Assembly: GCA_946406095.1 (NCBI GenBank)
Contig: CAMJJO010000029.1
Span: 1 to 14,821, forward strand
DNA from: an uncultured Bacteroidales bacterium
GTDB lineage: Bacteria > Bacteroidota > Bacteroidia > Bacteroidales > UBA932
Direction of reading: 5' to 3'
DNA length: 14,821 bases
The notes beneath the pieces were generated by a model. That model did not search any database and was not told the DNA's origin. It saw only the letters and a list, made by a program, of their open reading frames with translations. Shown here in pieces: positions 1 to 7,373 of the stretch. Within the stretch, counting starts at the first letter, position 1, and each line of letters begins with the position of its first letter. The translations under genes and the position numbers were made by a program.

Positions 1-811
1 TCTTGCGCAGATACTTGATGATGCCAAAGGCGGGCAGCAAAATCAGCCCGGCGAAAGGTACAAGCGGCACACGCAGTATACGCAGCATCAGGGAATCCGA
101 ATCCTTGGCCCGTTTGGGGCGCTTTGGGTTGGCGATCAGCCCGCGCATCTTCTCCGCAAGGTTCTGCAAGATCTTCCGGGCCCTGCGCTGATGCATGTTC
201 TCTGTAGGAGTATCTTCGGGCGTTTCTTCTTCCATCGCCCCAGCCACAGGCATGGGCTCACCTACGTTCACGGTGAGGCTGGTGCGGAAACGAACGTAAT
301 CTTTGTATACCAATCCCACCGGAACTATGTAAATCGGCCTTTCCAGCTCGCTTTCGGCCATCATGGCAATTCGGGCTATGCCTTTACGCAGAGGCAGCAG
401 GCCTGGCTCCTGGCTATGCCTTCCTTCAGGGAAGATGCAGAAGGGAACCCCCGCGTTCAGGGAATCCACCGCGTCCCGGAAAGTTTTCTCGTTGCCTGCG
501 AGGGCATCCAGACCGTCCCTCATGCGGTTGATGGGCATGATGCGGAGGAAGTTGAGGATACGGGCTACCGCGGGTTTGCGGAAGATGTCCGCCCTAGCTG
601 CGAATACAACCGGATGGTTTCCCATCATCGACAGCACTGCCAGGGCGTCCAGGAGGGTGTTCACGTGATTGGGCGAAAAGATCACCGCTCCGTCGCGCGG
701 GATGTTCTCCAGACCATGGAATTCCAGGTTTCGGAACATACGGCGGAAGGTCCAGTTCACATAGGGAACCAGAAGGTCGTAAGCGGTGTCTTTTGCGTAA
801 ACCGGGCGCAT
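1..811 (-). CDS. PlsC-like lysophospholipid acyltransferase family protein (C-terminus cut by window edge)
   Basis: Probable acyl transfer to a lysophosphatidic acid-like acceptor at the inner face of the cytoplasmic membrane. The reading frame is open for 270 residues and runs off base 1. Seen: an acyltransferase motif I with His49 and Asp55 (NHVNTLLDA), motif III FPEGR at about 127-131 and motif IV IVPVGL at about 162-167, in the expected order. The His-Asp spacing is HX5D rather than the textbook HX4D; I recall this from a subfamily with NHPNxLxDP-like motifs, so it is probably not a defect. A basic stretch (about 207-236) is followed by a hydrophobic segment near 246-266 that looks like a membrane anchor and is extra to short PlsC proteins. 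The ATG overlaps the stop of the DUF819 gene by one base (TGATG), so coupled translation is likely. The true acceptor (glycerolipid, ornithine lipid or glycolipid) cannot be told. Confidence 0.88.
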   Translation of the reverse strand, partial: MRPVYAKDTAYDLLVPYVNWTFRRMFRNLEFHGLENIPRDGAVIFSPNHVNTLLDALAVLSMMGNHPVVFAARADIFRKPAVARILNFLRIMPINRMRDGLDALAGNEKTFRDAVDSLNAGVPFCIFPEGRHSQEPGLLPLRKGIARIAMMAESELERPIYIVPVGLVYKDYVRFRTSLTVNVGEPMPVAGAMEEETPEDTPTENMHQRRARKILQNLAEKMRGLIANPKRPKRAKDSDSLMLRILRVPLVPFAGLILLPAFGIIKYLRK

Positions 812-1974
812 CAGCTAAGCAATGTGCAGATAAGGACTCCCAGGTAGTTGCCCACGGCATAACCGACTATGCCTATGCTGAGGCCCGGCATCAGCACGCG
901 GCTGTTGCGCATGGATGCGGCGATCATGGGCACGAAGGGCGGGGAGTTGATATAGGTGACGGATGCTATGACGGCCGTGTCGGCATCCACCTTGAAGAAT
1001 TTGGCGCTGAGAAGCTGCAGGGAAAGGGAAACAACCTCCATGAAGAAGAGGAATCCCACGATCCAGAGCGCTCCGGTGAAATCCAGTGAGCGGACGTCTG
1101 CCATGGAAGCCACCACGAGGGAGAAGATGTAGATGAAATACATTCCCATATCGTAGCCGTACTCCAGCTTGTGCACGGGTTTCCAGAAAGAAACGGCGAT
1201 GCTGATGGTGGTGATGGCCAGGATGAAGAACATCATGAAGGTGCCGGGGATCAGTTTGGAAAGGCCGATGGCGATTCCGGCGCTGAGGGCGACGACAACC
1301 AAGGTGATGCCCAGATTGCGCAGGGCGTGGGACATGCCGTGCCTGGTGAAGAGGCCCTTGTAGGGATTCTTCTCCTCGCCCGCCTCGCGCACAGCCTTCT
1401 CGTCGTAATGGTCCAAAGTCTTGACAGGCAGCCATTTGCGCGCAAGTTTGATGCCGATGGCCATAATGAACACCAGATAGGTGAAGGACACCATCATGTC
1501 GTAGGTGTTAAGCAGTGCATACTGCTGTCCGTCGACATCCAGCATCTTGCTCACGGCAGCCATATTCACCGTGCCGCCTGTAAGGCATGCGGTGTACATT
1601 CCAGCCACCTGGGGCCCGTTGGGGATGTGGGGGCCGAAGATGGGATAACCGGCGACGATGGCCACTATCACGGCCACCAGGCCGGTGATCATTGCAATCA
1701 GCTGGTCGCGGGTTTCGCTCTTGCGGAAAGTGAAGCTGAAAAGCATCAACGGGATCGCAAGGGGAATCATGGCATTGGAGAGCGCATTCTGCACGGTGGC
1801 GAGTTCTTTCCCGCTGGGCAGGACTCCGATGTTGGCAAGGATGGCGCCAAGGAAATAGAGCATCAGGATAGGACCGATCTTTCCTATCCACTTGACTTTG
1901 CGGCAAAGCCACAGCACTCCGGCCGGGATGACGCAGTAGGCAATGACAAGGATTGCAAATACAAAGTAATTCAT
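811..1974 (-). CDS. DUF819 family integral membrane protein
   Basis: A 387-residue polytopic protein with about ten hydrophobic segments along its whole length, matching the DUF819 (YjcL-like) family in length and sequence style. Family-like features include the small-residue-rich stretch GMYTACLTGGTVNMAAV at about 125-141 in mid protein and a related NSPPFVPMIAASM stretch near the C-terminus, suggesting two similar halves as in many carriers. The biochemical role of the family is not established to my knowledge; a transporter is the natural guess. It starts one base after the GH89 stop codon and its own stop overlaps the PlsC-like start. Position directly after a secreted glycosidase suggests it could import a product of that enzyme, but this is inference. 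Start ATG at 1974 is the only sensible one given the spacing and the hydrophobic N-terminus. Confidence 0.88.
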   Translation of the reverse strand: MNYFVFAILVIAYCVIPAGVLWLCRKVKWIGKIGPILMLYFLGAILANIGVLPSGKELATVQNALSNAMIPLAIPLMLFSFTFRKSETRDQLIAMITGLVAVIVAIVAGYPIFGPHIPNGPQVAGMYTACLTGGTVNMAAVSKMLDVDGQQYALLNTYDMMVSFTYLVFIMAIGIKLARKWLPVKTLDHYDEKAVREAGEEKNPYKGLFTRHGMSHALRNLGITLVVVALSAGIAIGLSKLIPGTFMMFFILAITTISIAVSFWKPVHKLEYGYDMGMYFIYIFSLVVASMADVRSLDFTGALWIVGFLFFMEVVSLSLQLLSAKFFKVDADTAVIASVTYINSPPFVPMIAASMRNSRVLMPGLSIGIVGYAVGNYLGVLICTLLS

Positions 1975-1975
1975 A

Positions 1976-4150
1976 TCAGAAACCGTATTTTTCTATTAAT
2001 TCTTTCGATAGGGCAACGGGGTCACCCGGAGCATTGTATTCTATTTTGGTAATCGTGGGTTCCGTCCAGCGGATTTCGTGATAACGGATGCGATCGTCGA
2101 AGTTCTTTGTCCAGGCGCCGCTGCCTGTTTCGAGTTTGGAAATCAGATCGTTGCAGAACATCATCCAGCGGGGCTTGTAATAGCTCCTGATCAGGCCGGC
2201 CCACTGACGGTTGGCGTAATCGGTCAGGCCGGTGGCGTTGCCCCAGATGGTGAGTATGGTGCGGGCGGAGCGCTCATAGTAGTCTTTTTCTTCCTTGGTC
2301 CTGCCCCAGCTGCGAGCTGCTTCGTTCCAGTCCTGCATGTTGAATTCAGGCACGCAGGCGACCAGTCTGTCACAATCCTCCATCACTTCTCCCATCTGTG
2401 CGCTGATCTTCTTTACAAGTGCAAGATCTTTGGCGTTCCAGGCGACCTCGAGGCTGTCTTTGAGCACGTCGAAGAGGTCACCCAGAGCCTGGCGGCCGAG
2501 GTTAACCAGGTCGTATCTATACTCGTAGCGGTCCGATCCGACTTCAAGCATCTTGCGCCAGGCGTAGTCCATGATGGGAGTGCGCCCCTTGATGTCGGGG
2601 TATTTGACCGTCCAGTTCCATCTCTCGCCGAATTTGGGATGCCCGTTCATCGAAACTCCGCTGCCGGTATACTGGGGGGCGATGTTCATTATAAGGTCGT
2701 GCCAAAGGGCGCGGGCGGATGCATCTTCGCGGCCGATATGGCGGTCGGCAAGTTTGTCTATCCACTCGTCCGGGGTCTGGGGATAGTTCCAGGCCTGGCT
2801 GAGGACGAATTCATAATAATAAGGATTGGTGCCGAAGCCTTCGAGAGTGGATCCTACGCCCTTCAAGTTGGAACCTCCGTCGCGGAAGGTCTCCTCATAG
2901 AAGGGGATTAGAGTGGGGAAGTTGCCATTGAAGAGAGTGTTTCCGCCGAAGTTCAGCAGCGCGCAGGCAATGTAGTCGTGCCCATAGAAACTCTCGGTGA
3001 TTTTCCATCCCAGCACCCAGTCGTCGTGGTAGTCAAGCATTATCATCTTGCCCCTGGGGACGCTGCCGAGGAATGCTTCCATATTCTCCGGAGTCCAGTG
3101 CTTGCGGTCGTTGATCAGGAACCAGCCCATCTGCAGCCAGGTCGCTTCCGGATCCGCCGCTTCCAGAGATTTCCAGAATGCGCCTCCGTACTCGGCCAGG
3201 GTCGCTGCATCCCAGGACGGCGCCTCCACTTCGTTGAAGGGGTCCAGCCCCCAGATGTGGTCGGTGCCAAAGAGGGCTGTGGTTTCCTCTACGCAGGCTT
3301 TCTGGATCTCGGTGTAGAGAGGGTCCATAGGGGAGAGGAAGTTGCAGCGGTAGGGATCTCCGAATCCGCCCCAGTTGCTGACTTTGGTAATCGCCGCTTC
3401 CGGATGCATCTCTTTGAATGCGGTGGGGACGCTGCCGCTGAATGCGTGCAGGACTGGCCTCATCGACAGGGAACGTTCGCGGGCCAGTATCTTTTTCTGG
3501 AGCTTTGCCTGAGCGTCTATCCAGTCCTGAGGGAGGGGGCCCTGGAAGGAGTTTATATTCACCATACGGTGCCAGGCGAGATGAGCGGGCCCGGTGAAAT
3601 GCGCGCGGATCTGCTCGTCACTGAGCCCGAAACGCCTCCAGACCCTCTGCCAGACGGCCTCTTCGCCGGTGGTGGCCAGGGGCATGTTCACCCCGTTCAG
3701 GGCCATCCAGTCGATGAACCGTTCCCACTCTTTCCATCCCCACCAGGGCATGGTGTAGCCGAAGGTGCAGTAGTTAAGGTAGAACCTGTATGGCACTTTG
3801 GCGCTGACGCTTACCGGTTCCGGAACTTCCGGCAGGGCCTTGGGCATTTCAACGGGGTGCGCGGCATACTCGGAAACGGTGGTGTTGCAGTAGTTGTTGA
3901 GATAATAGTTCAACCCTACCGCCATCGTTCCGGCATTGTTGGCCTCGATTACGATCTTTCCCTTTTCGGAAAGAAGCGTGAAGGTGTCGGCGGAGTCGGC
4001 CGGGACCTCCCGGAAGATGATTCTGCCTGCCTGTGCGGGGATCAGGCGTTTGGCAAGGGCTTCCGCACTCCGGACGGATTCCGGCCTGGATGCGCACGAA
4101 AGCATTGCCAGAAGCGCCAGCAGGCTTGCAAGGATGGTTTTAGTTTTCAT
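1976..4150 (-). CDS. Alpha-N-acetylglucosaminidase (NAGLU family, GH89), predicted lipoprotein
   Basis: Predicted to hydrolyse terminal alpha-linked N-acetylglucosamine. The 724 residues carry the GH89 architecture: N-terminal alpha/beta domain (about 25-115), the catalytic barrel (about 120-450) and an all-helical C-terminal domain. Glu307 in DPFNEVEAPSW matches the acid/base Glu316 of human NAGLU, and Glu437 in GSTLEGFG matches the nucleophile Glu446. Tryptophan-rich active-site segments such as MPWWGWKEW are present. The N-terminus is a type II signal peptide with lipobox AMLSC (Cys19), so the enzyme is probably anchored to a membrane facing the periplasm or cell surface. Length is close to human NAGLU (743), with no added carbohydrate-binding modules such as those on the clostridial enzyme. 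Its start overlaps the glycosyltransferase gene by 11 bases. Known substrates of the family are heparan sulfate and GlcNAc-alpha-1,4-Gal mucin caps; here a self-made glycan is also possible. Confidence 0.96.
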   Translation of the reverse strand: MKTKTILASLLALLAMLSCASRPESVRSAEALAKRLIPAQAGRIIFREVPADSADTFTLLSEKGKIVIEANNAGTMAVGLNYYLNNYCNTTVSEYAAHPVEMPKALPEVPEPVSVSAKVPYRFYLNYCTFGYTMPWWGWKEWERFIDWMALNGVNMPLATTGEEAVWQRVWRRFGLSDEQIRAHFTGPAHLAWHRMVNINSFQGPLPQDWIDAQAKLQKKILARERSLSMRPVLHAFSGSVPTAFKEMHPEAAITKVSNWGGFGDPYRCNFLSPMDPLYTEIQKACVEETTALFGTDHIWGLDPFNEVEAPSWDAATLAEYGGAFWKSLEAADPEATWLQMGWFLINDRKHWTPENMEAFLGSVPRGKMIMLDYHDDWVLGWKITESFYGHDYIACALLNFGGNTLFNGNFPTLIPFYEETFRDGGSNLKGVGSTLEGFGTNPYYYEFVLSQAWNYPQTPDEWIDKLADRHIGREDASARALWHDLIMNIAPQYTGSGVSMNGHPKFGERWNWTVKYPDIKGRTPIMDYAWRKMLEVGSDRYEYRYDLVNLGRQALGDLFDVLKDSLEVAWNAKDLALVKKISAQMGEVMEDCDRLVACVPEFNMQDWNEAARSWGRTKEEKDYYERSARTILTIWGNATGLTDYANRQWAGLIRSYYKPRWMMFCNDLISKLETGSGAWTKNFDDRIRYHEIRWTEPTITKIEYNAPGDPVALSKELIEKYGF

Positions 4151-5255
4151 TGACGTCGTTATATACTTTCAATATCTTGTCTGCGTATTTGCCTATGTCA
4201 AAATTGTCGATTGCGTATTTTCGGGCTTTTTCCACATTGCCTGCGGGGAAGGAGTCAAGTACTATTCCAAGCGCGGCGGCGGCTTCCCGGACATCATCGT
4301 AGAGAAAGCCTCGTCCGTCGGCGAAAAGGTCGGCGGAGCCACCGGAGTTCCTGGCGATGACCGGGCATCCGTAGAACATAGCCTCTACGCCGACCCGGCC
4401 CATCCCTTCGAATTCGGTGCAGACAAGCACCGCCGCGGCTTTTGACAGCAGGGGCTTGATGTCTTTGGTAAAGGGAACGAACTCGATGCTGGAATCTATT
4501 CCGAGATGAATTGCAAGACTCTGCAATGAATGCTTGTAGGTTTCATCAATGCTCCCGACAATCTTCATTGTGCAGCCTTTATTGCCGGTGGCTGCAAAAA
4601 TCTGCAGAGCTTCTTCCGGCTGCTTGAGCCTGGATATTGTCCCTGAGATAAACGCAATATATTTTTCTTTATCGGGAATAATCACCGCATCGGAGGCAGA
4701 ACAGACCGCATCCGGGATGCAATATCCGTGGCGGTGGCTGCCCAGCCCGAGGTGGGAATAGAGCCCCGGGGTGATTGCAATGGCCCCATCGGATTCCGAT
4801 AATTCCTTGTGCCAATGCTTCCAGGAAGGGAATGGAGTGGTTTTAAGGCCTAGGTCCAGATACTCCCTGATGTGCCAAACATGAGGCACGCCAAGAGCCT
4901 TTGCAATGCGGAGCCCGATGTCAACCGCCCCGGAATTCCCATGGACGAGATTGACATCCGCGAACTCCTTTTTGGCCTTGTACACGCATCTAAGCTGTAT
5001 CCAAGTGGTGGTAATCCAGTGGGGGATGAAACGTATCGCCCGCATTATGCCGGAGCAGTGGAAGGTCGCTCTCCGGAAGGGAATCACCCTGCAATCATAT
5101 CCTTCACCGCGGAACATTTCACAGGCGGGACCGTCCTCCCTGAACAGGATGACGGGCTCCACCTTCCCTTTCAGCGAATCAAGCATCGCTTTCATGGAGA
5201 GGGATGCGCCGCCAATGCTGCGGTCTTCGTTGGATATGTACAGGACCTTAATCAT
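4140..5255 (-). CDS. Glycosyltransferase family 4 (GT-B fold)
   Basis: Predicted cytoplasmic retaining glycosyltransferase using a nucleotide-sugar donor. I chose the ATG at 5255 (371 residues), because the protein then opens with a canonical first GT-B strand, MIKVLYISNEDRSIGGAS, containing the GG loop. An ATG 63 bases upstream would add an uncharacteristic polar tail inside the preceding gene. With this start the C-terminal domain shows the G-x-I-S-R-L-K phosphate-binding segment (about 205-211) and the EX7E motif at Glu283 and Glu291 (EGMGRVGVE), followed by the conserved GCPVIARNSGG turn. The N-terminal acceptor domain carries VHGNSGAVDIG and WHIREY. The start overlaps the stop of the pyruvyl transferase by 8 bases and the end overlaps the GH89 start by 11 bases. 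Donor and acceptor sugars cannot be predicted. It is the only glycosyltransferase in the window. Confidence 0.93.
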   Translation of the reverse strand: MIKVLYISNEDRSIGGASLSMKAMLDSLKGKVEPVILFREDGPACEMFRGEGYDCRVIPFRRATFHCSGIMRAIRFIPHWITTTWIQLRCVYKAKKEFADVNLVHGNSGAVDIGLRIAKALGVPHVWHIREYLDLGLKTTPFPSWKHWHKELSESDGAIAITPGLYSHLGLGSHRHGYCIPDAVCSASDAVIIPDKEKYIAFISGTISRLKQPEEALQIFAATGNKGCTMKIVGSIDETYKHSLQSLAIHLGIDSSIEFVPFTKDIKPLLSKAAAVLVCTEFEGMGRVGVEAMFYGCPVIARNSGGSADLFADGRGFLYDDVREAAAALGIVLDSFPAGNVEKARKYAIDNFDIGKYADKILKVYNDVNEN

Positions 5256-6261
5256 CCGTCTTGAGGGCTTCTTCAAGGTAATTGACTGATTCGGCGCGGA
5301 GTTTCTCCAGTTTCGCATCCAGTTCTTCGTAAGACACTACGGCATCTTCCGTGATCCCCAGGGTGCCGAAGAGGGAAAGGATCCTGTCGTCGGCGGGAGT
5401 GTTGGTGCGGGCAAAGTGGAACTCCTTATGGTAGAGGATGGCCAGTACTATGGCATGGAAGGATGTGGTGACTATGCAGTCGGCATCCTTGAAGAGTGTG
5501 ATGAACTCTCCGGGACCGTATTTATTCTGGCCGTCGGCATAGGGGGCGCGGGCTATGGAAATCAGCTTGAGCCCTCTCTCCGCGGCAATCGTGCGGGCCG
5601 TGGAAAGGACTATGGGTTCATCTATGGCTTCGTAGGTGAGCACATATCCCTTCTCCCGCACCGGCTCCCGTATCTGGTTAAGTATATCGGTCCCGGCAAG
5701 GAGCACAGGGTCCAGGTTCAGGACTGCCGGAATACCGCTTTCATCCATCCGTTTCTGCATGGTGGCCTCGCGGACACCGATACGGTGGAATCCGTGCAGA
5801 TATCCGCGTATTTCCTTCTGTTCCTCCGGGGAGGGGATGATGTCCCCGTCGCTGGCCGCATAGGAAATGTTCCTGGCGCAGGTGGCGAAAGGGGCCGCGG
5901 CATAGAATACGGGGTCTATGCCTTTGGTAATGTTGCGGTTCCAAATCTGGTCGCTTCCGTAGATTATGGCTCCGAAACCGCCCTGCCCGAAAGGAGAGAG
6001 TGCCATCTGGGACCTGAAACGCTCGAACTCCCTTGCACGCCTGACTGCTCCGGCAAAGTTTGCGGAAATCTTCAGCATGGTCATGGGATGCCTCAGGCTG
6101 CCCTTTTTCCAGAGGCCGTATGGGGCCGTGAGGTATTCGGGGCGATAGTCGATTACGGACACATCGTGCCCCAGCCCCCTCAGCACCTCATAGAGGCACC
6201 GGCATTGCAACATCGCTCCGTAGTTGTCGGCTGCGCTGAATGTCAGAATCCCTGTTTTCAT
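5248..6261 (-). CDS. Polysaccharide pyruvyl transferase family protein
   Basis: Family PF04230 (CsaB/WcaK-like). Experimentally studied members transfer pyruvate from phosphoenolpyruvate to form a ketal on a sugar; many family members next to FrhB-like genes have no assigned reaction. The 337 residues show the usual landmarks: an N-terminal NYGAMLQ segment (about 13-19) in a first Rossmann-like strand, VIDYRPEY (about 37-43), GSDQIWN (about 102-108), LDPVLLAG (about 183-190) and the C-terminal TSFHA box (about 266-270). It is soluble, without signal peptide. Its start overlaps the stop of the FrhB-like gene as ATGA and its own TAA overlaps the next gene by 8 bases. The tight pairing with the FrhB-like gene is a recurrent association in Bacteroidota surface-glycan loci and suggests that the two act on the same glycan intermediate. 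Confidence 0.93.
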   Translation of the reverse strand: MKTGILTFSAADNYGAMLQCRCLYEVLRGLGHDVSVIDYRPEYLTAPYGLWKKGSLRHPMTMLKISANFAGAVRRAREFERFRSQMALSPFGQGGFGAIIYGSDQIWNRNITKGIDPVFYAAAPFATCARNISYAASDGDIIPSPEEQKEIRGYLHGFHRIGVREATMQKRMDESGIPAVLNLDPVLLAGTDILNQIREPVREKGYVLTYEAIDEPIVLSTARTIAAERGLKLISIARAPYADGQNKYGPGEFITLFKDADCIVTTSFHAIVLAILYHKEFHFARTNTPADDRILSLFGTLGITEDAVVSYEELDAKLEKLRAESVNYLEEALKTDD

Positions 6262-7373
6262 ATATGGCGCTTGACTTTTTTAATGAACTCTTCGAATCGA
6301 TATGCCCGGGAATCCGTGCCGAAACGCTTCCAGGTGGCCGCATATCCTTTTTTGAGATACACTCTTTCGAACGCTGCGGCGCTTTTGTGGGCTTTGGATG
6401 GACGGTAGAGATTCGGCTGTTTCTCTACCGGCATGGGCGTTTGTTTCCTAACGCACTCATCGGGAAAGTCACTCGTGAAATCTTCTCCGGCCTTGGTGTG
6501 GACGATTAGCAGCGAACAGCCGCGGTTGTCGTCCGCGAATCCCGGCAGGTCCTTCTCGACCCCCCAGCAATCGGCCATGGTGATGTCCGAGGGCCGGGAA
6601 AGGGATGCGAACGGGCATTCCGTGCAGGACTGGCGCAGCATCAGGTGCTGATAGAAAAGGAAGGTGTATTCGTATGAAACCTGCTTTTCGCCCTCGAAAC
6701 AGAGGGTCTCGCGGTGGTCGTGCCAGCCCAGGGATTTGTCCCGGAAAATGGCTCCGGTGACCTGCTTTCCGTGGATCTTTTCCTGATTGCGGATGAAATC
6801 CTTCCAGACGGAAGGGGAAGGAACTCCGTGACAGATGATATCTGAGAGCAGAAGATTGCCGCGATGGCTTCCGGCGACGGAAGCGATGCCCGCACATTGG
6901 CAGGGGGTTCCGGTGAACAGGACCTTGCGGCCTGCCTTCAGATCTTCCAATACCATCGACGGTATGCCGGTGGTGTCGCTCTGCACATATTTGCTCAGGC
7001 GGAGGGGCTCCAGGCCCTTTTCCTCCATCACGCGCCTGTGACGTACGGTGAAATCCCCGTCCATCGCCGCTCCGTAAACAACATATCCGGAGAGGATGGC
7101 CTTGCGCATCAAAGCATAACCCAGGCCTCCGCTCTGGCTGCTGTCGAGCAGACCCGGGAAGCGTATGGCTTCGGCCTTATCCGACGCGGGAGTATCGGAC
7201 GGTCTGAACGCGCAGATGCTGTTGCAAAGGCCGCAGTCGGTGCAGAGGGAGGCGTCTGTCTCCGGGTATTTGAAGCCCATCCCGTCGGCCACCATCCTGA
7301 TTGCCCCTTGAGGGCAGATGGAAGCGCAGGCACTGCATCCGCAGCATTCGGAACGGTCGGCAAGGCGTATCAT
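6258..7373 (-). CDS. FrhB-like reductase: 2x[4Fe-4S] ferredoxin domain plus coenzyme F420 hydrogenase/dehydrogenase beta-subunit domains
   Basis: Predicted cytosolic iron-sulfur flavoprotein of 371 residues. The N-terminus has two four-cysteine clusters: Cys10, 13, 16, 20 followed by Pro (complete CxxCxxCxxxCP), and Cys44, 47, 50, 54, where Pro is replaced by Ala. Further family landmarks are SSQSGGLGYAL (about 78-88), SKYVQSD (about 127-133), GTPCQCAGI (about 155-163) and, near the C-terminus, a CTECPF motif followed by SDITMADCWG. The family includes archaeal F420-reducing hydrogenase beta subunits and plant 7-hydroxymethyl chlorophyll a reductase, which use FAD. Bacteroidales are not known to make F420, so a flavin-mediated redox step is more likely than an F420 one. 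The gene overlaps both neighbours by ATGA, within a surface-glycan cassette. Its substrate is unknown; an oxidised sugar or lipid-linked intermediate is possible. Confidence 0.93.
   Translation of the reverse strand: MIRLADRSECCGCSACASICPQGAIRMVADGMGFKYPETDASLCTDCGLCNSICAFRPSDTPASDKAEAIRFPGLLDSSQSGGLGYALMRKAILSGYVVYGAAMDGDFTVRHRRVMEEKGLEPLRLSKYVQSDTTGIPSMVLEDLKAGRKVLFTGTPCQCAGIASVAGSHRGNLLLSDIICHGVPSPSVWKDFIRNQEKIHGKQVTGAIFRDKSLGWHDHRETLCFEGEKQVSYEYTFLFYQHLMLRQSCTECPFASLSRPSDITMADCWGVEKDLPGFADDNRGCSLLIVHTKAGEDFTSDFPDECVRKQTPMPVEKQPNLYRPSKAHKSAAAFERVYLKKGYAATWKRFGTDSRAYRFEEFIKKVKRHI

Noticed and set aside
594..860. 88-codon minus-strand open frame across the DUF819/PlsC junction
   Set aside because: It is a different frame from the PlsC-like protein on the same strand, whose motifs continue uninterrupted to the window edge.
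1171..2052. 293-codon plus-strand open frame
   Set aside because: Antisense to the DUF819 gene; rich in His, Gly and Asp in the manner of a frame opposite hydrophobic codons.
2978..4153. 391-codon open frame on the plus strand
   Set aside because: It lies wholly antisense to the GH89 gene, whose catalytic motifs are unmistakable. The translation has no domain-like features and reflects third-base bias.
5256..5318. N-terminal extension of the glycosyltransferase from an ATG at 5318
   Set aside because: It adds 21 polar residues before a canonical GT-B first strand and would overlap the preceding gene by 71 bases; ATG 5255 fits better.
5416..6408. 330-codon plus-strand open frame
   Set aside because: Antisense to the pyruvyl transferase and the end of the FrhB-like gene; composition looks like a shadow with no recognisable motif.
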